In this document: positions 1 to 3,892 of the stretch, in pieces
Layout of the letters: the number at the start of each line of letters is the position of its first letter
Position numbering within the stretch: position 1 is the first letter of the stretch
Source of the DNA: Campylobacterales bacterium
GTDB lineage: Bacteria > Campylobacterota > Campylobacteria > Campylobacterales > Sulfurovaceae
NCBI GenBank assembly: GCA_016937075.1
Contig: JAFGWQ010000005.1
Location: forward strand, 1 to 6,190
Reading direction: 5' to 3'
Length of the DNA: 6,190 bases
Notes under the pieces: model-generated
Database searches by the model: none
What the model saw: the letters and a program-made list of their open reading frames with translations, nothing else
What the model was told of the DNA's origin: nothing
Program-made: the position numbers and the translations under genes

Positions 1-88
1 ACCAAGCTCTGCAGCGAAACCTGCACCGCAAGAGCAGCCACAGAGCATCCCTGAGATAGATATCAATGATGATGAGATACCATTTTAG
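1..88 (+). CDS. ssb: Single-stranded DNA-binding protein, C-terminal tail only (5' truncated by the window)
   Basis: An open frame enters from the left edge (first full codon at position 2) and ends with TAG at 86-88. The 28 visible residues are a Pro/Gln/Ala-rich flexible linker followed by the acidic end DINDDEIPF. This D-D-x-I-P-F tail is the hallmark of bacterial SSB and is the docking site for partner replication and repair proteins. The OB-fold that binds single-stranded DNA lies outside the window. The frame stops 11 bases before rpsR, the usual rpsF-ssb-rpsR order, which independently supports the call. The two genes are probably cotranscribed, with the rpsR ribosome binding site starting in the ssb stop codon. 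Confidence 0.93.
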   Translation, partial: PSSAAKPAPQEQPQSIPEIDINDDEIPF

Positions 89-99
89 AAGGATAAAAA

Positions 100-366
100 A
101 TGATGAGAGAAAGAAAATTCAAAAAAAGATTTTGTAAATATTGTGAAAGCAAAGTAGAATATATTGACTACAAAGATGTAGCTTCACTTAAATTTTCACT
201 AAGCGAAAGATACAAAATTATGCCAAGACGTCTTACAGGCAACTGTAAAAAACACCAAGAGCTTGTAACTGTAGCTATCAAAAGAGCTAGACAAACTGCA
301 CTTATCCCATATATCGTGGATAGAAAAAATGTAGTTGACGCTCCATTTGAAACTAGTCATAGATAA
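100..366 (+). CDS. rpsR: 30S ribosomal protein S18, zinc-ribbon (cysteine-containing) form
   Basis: S18 sits on the platform of the small ribosomal subunit and pairs with S6. The 88 residues carry the family core: a basic N-terminus, IDYKD (22-26), LSERYKIMPRRLTG (34-47) and IKRARQTALIPY (60-71). Length is normal. Cysteines C12 and C15 (CxxC) together with C49 and H52 (CxxH) form a complete candidate zinc-binding quartet; many S18 proteins, including E. coli S18, have lost these residues. AGAAGGA at 87-93 is the ribosome binding site. ATG codons at 100 and 103 both fit (spacing 6 and 9), so the true start could be the second Met. The gene follows ssb by 11 bases and converges on the minus-strand gene ending at 440. 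Confidence 0.96.
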   Translation: MMRERKFKKRFCKYCESKVEYIDYKDVASLKFSLSERYKIMPRRLTGNCKKHQELVTVAIKRARQTALIPYIVDRKNVVDAPFETSHR

Positions 367-379
367 ATCTAGCTCTTCA

Positions 380-398
380 TATCCGCCCTTGGCGGATA
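380..398. terminator. GC-rich hairpin between convergent genes, possible bidirectional terminator
   Basis: TATCCGCC (380-387) and GGCGGATA (391-398) form a perfect 8-bp stem with a CTT loop, 13 bases after the rpsR stop. It lies between rpsR and the minus-strand gene that ends at 440, so it could end transcripts from both sides. Neither strand has a clear run of T after the stem, so this is not a textbook intrinsic terminator. It may act with other factors or simply protect 3' ends. Confidence 0.5.
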
Positions 399-439
399 AA
401 CCAATAATCCTAAAATCACAAATTAAAATACAATCTTTA

Positions 440-805
440 CTATTTTGATAATAAAGCTTTATTGTCAAGCAGATCCAAAAGTCCTTTTATGACACGATAA
501 ATAATCCAAATTCCCACAACAACCCAAATAATCCATGCAACCGGAATTAAAACAACTGTCACAAAAAGTATCAAGCTTATAACAAGCCAAAATAGACCAA
601 TCCAAAATGTGCGTATCTGCCATTCAAAGTGTGATTCTATCCATGTCCCTTTAACATCGTCTTTTTTGACATAGTTTATAACTATACCTATTATCCAAGC
701 GATACCGCCGGTTAATATGCCCAATATTTGCAATCCATAAACTACAAGGGCCAGATTTTTGTTTGGATCTTGAAAATTATTTACTATTTCGTTTTCTTGG
801 CTCAT
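440..805 (-). CDS. Small tryptophan-rich integral membrane protein of unknown function
   Basis: This 121-residue protein has a short polar N-terminus, a hydrophobic helix at about 18-45, a short loop with KKDDVKGTW, then the segment SHFEWQIRTFWIG (58-70), and a long hydrophobic stretch at about 68-105 that probably makes two helices. A basic and polar tail follows. The pattern of an isoleucine-rich first helix, a conserved H-x-x-[WY]-Q-x-RTFW segment and more helices recalls a family of small uncharacterised bacterial membrane proteins (COG3671-like, from memory). No function is assigned. The start at 805 has AAAGGA at 811-816 with 5 bases of spacing, and this site runs into the hisG stop codon at 815-817. 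Translation is therefore probably coupled to hisG, and this is the last gene of the minus-strand run. Confidence 0.82.
   Translation of the reverse strand: MSQENEIVNNFQDPNKNLALVVYGLQILGILTGGIAWIIGIVINYVKKDDVKGTWIESHFEWQIRTFWIGLFWLVISLILFVTVVLIPVAWIIWVVVGIWIIYRVIKGLLDLLDNKALLSK
444..469. repeat. Palindrome at the 3' end of the membrane-protein gene
   Basis: The core AATAAAGCTTTATT (450-463) is a perfect 14-bp palindrome. With two T-G matches it extends to about 26 bases (444-469). It overlaps the last codons of the minus-strand gene. No T-run follows on either strand beyond a TTTT that is part of the stem, so a terminator role is uncertain. It could be a 3'-end stability hairpin or simply a product of AT-rich codons. 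Confidence 0.35.
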
Positions 806-814
806 ATGTTTCCT

Positions 815-1438
815 TTAGGATAAATTGCCATCGACAACCTTTTTTATCTTATCATAAATAGATAAAATCTCATTCTTTTTGGCATAAAAGCTGTTGTTGT
901 TAGCTATTAAGTGGGCTGAAGAACTCATTATCTCTTCGGCTACTTTTAGTCCATTTTCCCTCATTGTAGCTCCTGTATCAACTATATCAACTATGGCATC
1001 TGCAAGCCCCACAAGGGGTGCTAGCTCTATAGAGCCATAAAGCTTGATTACTTGCACTCCAACTGCTTTTTGGGCAAAATAATTTTTTGTGATATTGACC
1101 ATTTTTGTAGCTATTTTGATATCAGGCTTATTCCAATCAAGCGCATCTTCATTTTTAATACCGATAGCCACTTTGCAGCGCCCTAACTGCATATCAAGCA
1201 GATCAATGATATCGAGCTCTTGCTCTGTTATCACATCAAGTCCTACGACTCCCAAATCAGCTGCACCGTGAGCAACATATGTAGGCACATCTTGGTTTCT
1301 TACGTTTAAAAATCTAAATCCATGGGCTTCAAGTATGAGCTTTCTATTGTCAAATGCGAAATTAGTATTGAATATCTTAGAAAAAATATCCAAAGTCTCT
1401 TCTGCTATGCGACCTTTTGGAAGTGCTATAGTTAACAT
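815..1438 (-). CDS. hisG: ATP phosphoribosyltransferase, short form catalytic subunit
   Basis: HisG condenses ATP with PRPP to phosphoribosyl-ATP, the first and controlling step of histidine synthesis, in the cytoplasm. The 207-residue protein begins with the family signature LTIALPKGR (2-10), has RNQDVP (47-52) and ADLGVVGLDV (60-69), and carries the PRPP-binding loop DIVDTGATMRENG (151-163) after ELAPLVG (138-144). It ends without the roughly 80-residue C-terminal regulatory domain of long-form HisG. Short forms work as hetero-octamers with HisZ, a histidyl-tRNA synthetase-like regulatory subunit, so a hisZ gene should exist elsewhere in this genome. The ATG at 1436-1438 lies inside the end of coaX (7-bp overlap), and AAAGGA around 1445-1450 supports it with 6 bases of spacing. 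Translational coupling to coaX is likely. Confidence 0.96.
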   Translation of the reverse strand: MLTIALPKGRIAEETLDIFSKIFNTNFAFDNRKLILEAHGFRFLNVRNQDVPTYVAHGAADLGVVGLDVITEQELDIIDLLDMQLGRCKVAIGIKNEDALDWNKPDIKIATKMVNITKNYFAQKAVGVQVIKLYGSIELAPLVGLADAIVDIVDTGATMRENGLKVAEEIMSSSAHLIANNNSFYAKKNEILSIYDKIKKVVDGNLS

Positions 1439-2052
1439 GATTTATCCTTTAGTGCCTTTTGCATTCCTTTAAATACCAGCAATTCATCGAATTTACTGTC
1501 TGGGAATAAAGATGACAGCCACTCTCCGTCACCCCCTGTAAAATATAGAGGCAGATCGGTTTTGTGACTATCAAGCACGGCTTTAATTGACGCGATTATA
1601 CCATAGCTTACACTATCTTTTGTTGTGAGAGGCAGAGAACTTAGTGAACATTCGCGGTTTAACTCTATATCCAAAGCCGGGGAGATTGTCTTATAGCTTT
1701 CCAGATATGCCTTGATACCTGGCAAGATAAAACCTCCTTGATATACACCATCTTTAACTATATCAACAGTGATAGCGCTTCCGGCATCTACAAAAATACC
1801 GTTTGTATGACTAAGACAAAGTGCTTTTCTGTCCACCCCCATTGTCGCATATTCGCCTTTGAGACTCAAGCAGCAAGATATATCTTCCCATAACGCCAGA
1901 TACTCTATGTGCGATTTGACGGCTTGATTGACGCAAATATACAATAACGGTACAGTGTGATACCCAGCGATAGCTTCTTCGTGCGAAAGATGCAATACAT
2001 TTTTACCATCAAAAATATGTACACGAGTATTGCCAATGTCAGCTAAAAGCAT
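1432..2052 (-). CDS. coaX: Type III pantothenate kinase
   Basis: CoaX phosphorylates pantothenate to 4'-phosphopantothenate with ATP, the first step of coenzyme A synthesis. The 206 residues show the ordered motifs of this ASKHA-fold family: DIGNTR (5-10, phosphate binding), GVDR (72-75), DAGSAITVDIV (89-99, normally DAGTAIT), GGFILPGI (106-113) and TGGDG (162-166). Many CoaX proteins have about 250 residues; the compact size matches what I recall for Campylobacterota. Type III enzymes need a monovalent cation and are not feedback-inhibited by CoA. The start at 2052 has AAGGA at 2058-2062 with 5 bases of spacing. It is 78 bases after tonB in transcription order and overlaps hisG by 7 bases. 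Whether it has its own promoter in that gap is not clear. Confidence 0.95.
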   Translation of the reverse strand: MLLADIGNTRVHIFDGKNVLHLSHEEAIAGYHTVPLLYICVNQAVKSHIEYLALWEDISCCLSLKGEYATMGVDRKALCLSHTNGIFVDAGSAITVDIVKDGVYQGGFILPGIKAYLESYKTISPALDIELNRECSLSSLPLTTKDSVSYGIIASIKAVLDSHKTDLPLYFTGGDGEWLSSLFPDSKFDELLVFKGMQKALKDKSC

Positions 2053-2130
2053 AGAAATCCTTGCATATTTATAATAATGAGTTTAACATATATATGCTGA
2101 CAAAAATATCACTAGTTTGCCTTGCTGCAA
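2053..2130 (-). other. Gap between tonB and coaX; weak promoter-like AT-rich sequence only
   Basis: These 78 bases separate the TonB-system genes from coaX. Reading the minus strand, TATAAA (2068-2073) is present but would place a start site within the coaX ribosome binding site. The palindrome CATATATATG (2087-2096) gives another -10-like word at a better distance. No terminator with a T-run is visible after tonB. The gap could hold a weak coaX promoter, or the six genes may be one transcript. Confidence 0.3.
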
Positions 2131-2769
2131 TCAATCAAGTTTGAAATTCAAAACCAATGAAACTTCTAAAAATGCTGTCCTTATAACATTTGGCGGAACA
2201 TTAACCGGAAAAGCTTTATAGACTGCTTCTTTTGCTGCATTATTTAAAACAGAATGCTCGCCATCACACACAACATTGCTAACACTTCCATTCTGGTTGA
2301 TTAAAAACGAAATTTTTACTGTTCCTTCTTGCCCTCTTCTTCTAGCTACCGAAGGGTAATGTTTGTTTTTTTTAATTTCATTTTTAAGATTGGAAAGGAA
2401 TTGGTTTTTTTCGGCCTCTGCATTAACAATAGCTTCTTGTGCCATTTGTTGTTGTTTTGCTTCCCCTCGTTCTTCTTTTTGTTTAGAAGCTTCTGGCTGC
2501 TTGGTAGCAATATTTTTGGAAATGTTTGATTTTGTTTTCTCAATTTTCTTTACAATTTCATCTTTTGGTTTATCTTCGGTTTCTTCTTTGGCAGGCGGCT
2601 CGGCCATTGTTTTTTGCTCTCGCTGCTCTTCTTGAGGTTCTAACATAGCTATTTTAATAACTCTATCTCCAAGCCGCCTAGGTGCATTGCTCGCCATATA
2701 CATAAAGCCAAAGATCAAAATACTATATAAAAAGGACGAGATCAAAAAAGAGTGTGCATATCTATTCAT
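2131..2769 (-). CDS. tonB: TonB energy-transducing protein
   Basis: TonB links the ExbB-ExbD motor in the inner membrane to outer-membrane receptors. The 212 residues have the expected order: a single N-terminal signal-anchor helix (about 8-26), a long charged linker (about 45-125), and a C-terminal receptor-contacting domain (about 125-212) with HYPSVARRRGQEGTVKISF (137-155), the conserved YP-x(n)-G-x-V pattern. The linker is mainly Lys/Glu/Gln rich with only a short PP, unlike the Pro-Glu/Pro-Lys repeats of E. coli TonB. The Ser-x3-His pair in the E. coli TonB membrane helix is not obvious; the only nearby histidine is H6, at the helix edge. The start overlaps the end of exbD by 8 bases. 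The only purine-rich site (AGGGA, 2782-2786) is 12 bases away, so translation probably depends on coupling to exbD. Confidence 0.92.
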   Translation of the reverse strand: MNRYAHSFLISSFLYSILIFGFMYMASNAPRRLGDRVIKIAMLEPQEEQREQKTMAEPPAKEETEDKPKDEIVKKIEKTKSNISKNIATKQPEASKQKEERGEAKQQQMAQEAIVNAEAEKNQFLSNLKNEIKKNKHYPSVARRRGQEGTVKISFLINQNGSVSNVVCDGEHSVLNNAAKEAVYKAFPVNVPPNVIRTAFLEVSLVLNFKLD

Positions 2770-3142
2770 GGGTCGTAACTATCCCTAAATTTTCATAGCC
2801 ATTGCTTTTCAAGATATCTAGTAAAAAAACAAAATTGTCAAATTTTGCATCTTTGTCACAAAATAGATGAACCGGCGTATCTTTACTATGAGTCAAAAGC
2901 TTAGCTTGGAAATCTTCTTTTTTTATCTCTGTTTTGTCAAGATATATTTTACCGTCTGCATCTATAGAAACTTTTATCTCTTTTTTTGGTTTCTCTTCAA
3001 GCGCGGCACTTGATGATGGAAGATCGACTTTTATAAGCCCTGTTTGGATAAAAGATGCAGTTGTTAAAACAATGACAAGTAGTACGAGCATGATATCAAT
3101 AAAAGGAACTACATTGATAGAATCAAACTTTTTGATCTGCAT
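2762..3142 (-). CDS. exbD: ExbD/TolR-family proton channel subunit
   Basis: ExbD is the proton-path partner in the ExbB-ExbD inner-membrane motor. The 126 residues start with a short cytoplasmic tail and NVVPFIDIMLVLLVI, where D16 in the single transmembrane helix (about 12-31) corresponds to the essential membrane aspartate (Asp25 of E. coli ExbD). The helix is followed by the typical LPSS segment (41-44) and a periplasmic domain. Length is slightly below the usual 130-140. AAAAGGA at 3148-3154 lies 5 bases before the ATG. The gene overlaps exbB by 20 bases and tonB by 8, which points to one transcript. Membership with exbB and tonB, beside a TonB-dependent receptor, favours ExbD over TolR. 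Confidence 0.94.
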   Translation of the reverse strand: MQIKKFDSINVVPFIDIMLVLLVIVLTTASFIQTGLIKVDLPSSSAALEEKPKKEIKVSIDADGKIYLDKTEIKKEDFQAKLLTHSKDTPVHLFCDKDAKFDNFVFLLDILKSNGYENLGIVTTHE

Positions 3143-3575
3143 TTTTTTCCTTTTGCAAAATCTGCCATTTCGTAATAATCACTTCTATCTTTCTTGTAAG
3201 ATGATTATAAAAAAATATCGCCGGAATTGCTACTACTAATCCCATCGCAGTAGCTTTTAGCGCCAAAGCCAGAGAGGTCATAATATTTTTTACATCCATA
3301 TTGCCGCTATTGCCTAGCGTATAAAATGTCACTATGATGCCTAGCACTGTCCCCAACAAGCCGATATATGGTGCATTTGCACCAAAACTTGAAATAATAG
3401 ATATATTTTGCGTAACATCAAGCTCTATCTCTTCTTGTGATGAGTAGCTTGAAATATTAAGCTTTTTATAAAAAAGCAACCTTTCAATCCAAAAAAACAC
3501 GACTAGAAAGCTCATAACGCTAAGTATACCTATGATTCCATAATCTACTATATTGCTTAATTGTTCCATATTCAT
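3123..3575 (-). CDS. exbB: ExbB/TolQ-family proton channel subunit
   Basis: ExbB forms the membrane pentamer around ExbD that powers TonB. The 150 residues contain three hydrophobic segments (about 12-35, 62-88, 100-125). The second holds GLLGTVLGI with T76 and the third holds KATAMGLVVAIPAIFFYN with T109, matching the channel-lining threonines of the family. It lacks the extended N-terminus of E. coli ExbB (244 residues), as I recall for Campylobacterota proteins. The first ATG is at 3575, with a second in-frame ATG at 3569. The only ribosome-binding candidate is GGGGG at 3586-3590, 10 bases upstream of the first ATG, so initiation looks weak. It is the promoter-proximal gene of the minus-strand run and is divergent from the receptor gene. 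Confidence 0.94.
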   Translation of the reverse strand: MNMEQLSNIVDYGIIGILSVMSFLVVFFWIERLLFYKKLNISSYSSQEEIELDVTQNISIISSFGANAPYIGLLGTVLGIIVTFYTLGNSGNMDVKNIMTSLALALKATAMGLVVAIPAIFFYNHLTRKIEVIITKWQILQKEKNADQKV

Positions 3576-3599
3576 CTATTGATTGCCCCCAAAATTAAA

Positions 3600-3605
3600 A
3601 TTGTA
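3600..3605 (-). promoter_or_regulatory. Candidate -10 element for exbB-exbD-tonB
   Basis: Reading the minus strand the word is TACAAT within TAATACAAT, about 25 bases upstream of the exbB ATG. No clear -35 is seen, which is normal for Campylobacterota sigma-70 promoters. A start near 3593 would give a leader of about 18 bases. It overlaps the palindrome at 3604-3619, so a protein bound there could block RNA polymerase. Confidence 0.4.
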
Positions 3606-3619
3606 TTATTGAAATAATA
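3604..3619. promoter_or_regulatory. AT-rich palindrome, candidate metal-regulator operator
   Basis: TATTATT (3604-3610), GA, AATAATA (3613-3619) form a perfect 7-2-7 inverted repeat, and the flanking bases continue the symmetry in part. Position over the exbB -10 word fits a repressor site. TonB genes are commonly controlled by Fur, and AATAAT/ATTATT words occur in Campylobacterota Fur and NikR sites, but the spacing and order here match neither consensus that I know. In DNA this AT-rich, chance symmetry is possible. Confidence 0.35.
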
Positions 3620-3626
3620 AAATAAA

Positions 3627-3667
3627 ATTGTTAATTTGGTGTTAAAATTTAACACTGAATTAACAAT
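3627..3667. repeat. 41-bp near-perfect palindrome, candidate operator or RNA stem-loop
   Basis: The palindrome is centred on A3647. The inner arms are GTGTTAAA (3639-3646) and TTTAACAC (3648-3655), a perfect 8-1-8 repeat. The outer arms ATTGTTAATT (3627-3636) and AATTAACAAT (3658-3667) are also perfectly complementary and share the same centre. Only positions 3637-3638 against 3656-3657 mismatch, and in plus-strand RNA these would be U-G and G-U pairs. It lies about 34-74 bases upstream of the presumed exbB start and about 225 bases upstream of the receptor ATG. Nested dyads suggest either a strong operator for a dimeric or tetrameric regulator or a long RNA hairpin. Confidence 0.75.
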
Positions 3668-3755
3668 GACTCTTTATACTTTTACTATTGATGAGGGGGG
3701 CTCTTCAAGAAATAACACTATTTGTGTACAAAAACATACAATACTGCGCTTAAAA

Positions 3756-3776
3756 ATGACGTAAAAACAAGTTGTT
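3756..3776 (+). repeat. Direct repeat copy 1 upstream of the receptor gene
   Basis: The copy starts ATGACGTAAAAACA and ends TTGTT, with an internal dyad AACAA-G-TTGTT (3766-3776). A related copy starts at 3819, 63 bases later, roughly six helical turns, which places the copies on about the same face of the DNA. Paired sites of this type suit a response regulator or other dimeric factor. No specific regulator is recognised. Confidence 0.45.
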
Positions 3777-3809
3777 AAAACAATTAAATAATTTAAGCAA
3801 GCACTATTG

Positions 3810-3815
3810 TATAAA
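3810..3815 (+). promoter_or_regulatory. Candidate -10 element for the TonB-dependent receptor
   Basis: TATAAA at 3810-3815, preceded by TTG, is a reasonable sigma-70 -10 word without a clear -35. A start near 3822 would give a leader of about 70 bases containing the hairpin at 3856-3887. A second TATAAA at 3825-3830 lies inside direct repeat copy 2 and is an alternative. An upstream TACAAT at 3737-3742 is a third. Confidence 0.35.
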
Positions 3816-3818
3816 AAT

Positions 3819-3840
3819 ATGACGTATAAAACATATTGTT
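3819..3840 (+). repeat. Direct repeat copy 2 upstream of the receptor gene
   Basis: Like copy 1, it starts ATGACGTA, continues with AAAACA and ends TTGTT. It contains the dyad AAACA-TAT-TGTTT (3829-3841). It overlaps one of the two candidate -10 words, so occupancy here could repress, while occupancy of copy 1 could activate. This is inference from position only. Confidence 0.45.
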
Positions 3841-3855
3841 TGTTCCTTGCCAGGC

Positions 3856-3887
3856 TTCCTTCTCATTGTAAAAACACAAAGAAGGGG
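3856..3887 (+). promoter_or_regulatory. Leader hairpin that masks the receptor ribosome binding site
   Basis: CCTTCT (3858-3863) pairs with AGAAGG (3880-3885), and after a two-base CA bulge TTGT (3866-3869) pairs with ACAA (3876-3879), leaving an AAAAAC loop. TT (3856-3857) can add wobble pairs with GG (3886-3887). The 3' arm contains the strong ribosome binding site AGAAGGGG, 5 bases before the ATG. The fold would reduce translation unless opened by a protein, an RNA, a ligand or temperature. I see no known riboswitch core upstream, so a metabolite sensor is not supported. Confidence 0.5.
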
Positions 3888-3892
3888 ACAAA

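Larger units (their letters stand above)
3576..3892. other. Divergent intergenic control region between exbB and the TonB-dependent receptor
   Basis: This 317-bp stretch has no convincing gene. It is very AT-rich and dense in symmetry. It holds a weak -10 word for exbB (about 3600), an AT palindrome (3604-3619), a 41-bp near-perfect palindrome (3627-3667), a six-G run (3695-3700), a TTAAAT-A-ATTTAA palindrome (3784-3796), two related direct repeats starting at 3756 and 3819, -10 words for the receptor near 3810 and 3825, and a hairpin masking the receptor's ribosome binding site (3856-3887). Control of both transcription units from here is likely; the regulators cannot be named from the sequence. 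Confidence 0.8.

Noticed and set aside
199..468. An 89-codon minus-strand frame opposite rpsR
   Set aside because: It lies antisense to most of the clearly conserved rpsR gene and runs through the convergent gap hairpin; no ribosome binding site or family resemblance.
2329..2635. Overlapping frames on both strands within tonB
   Set aside because: They are by-products of the low-complexity Lys/Glu-rich TonB linker, which reads as Phe/Ser/Leu-rich on the opposite strand.
3604..3619. Reading the AT palindrome as a definite Fur box or NikR site
   Set aside because: The half-sites look similar, but the 2-base spacer and the TATTATT...AATAATA order do not fit the Fur 7-1-7 pattern or the wider NikR spacing, so only a generic operator call is kept.
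3666..3764. A 32-codon plus-strand frame in the intergenic region, starting ATG ACT CTT and spanning the six-G run
   Set aside because: No ribosome binding site precedes it, the ATG is inside the outer arm of the 41-bp palindrome, and the peptide resembles nothing I know. Chance frame is more likely.
3841..3892. Cobalamin or other known riboswitch in the receptor leader
   Set aside because: TonB receptors often have B12 riboswitches, but the leader is short and I find no B12-box or other known conserved core; only a simple masking hairpin is seen.
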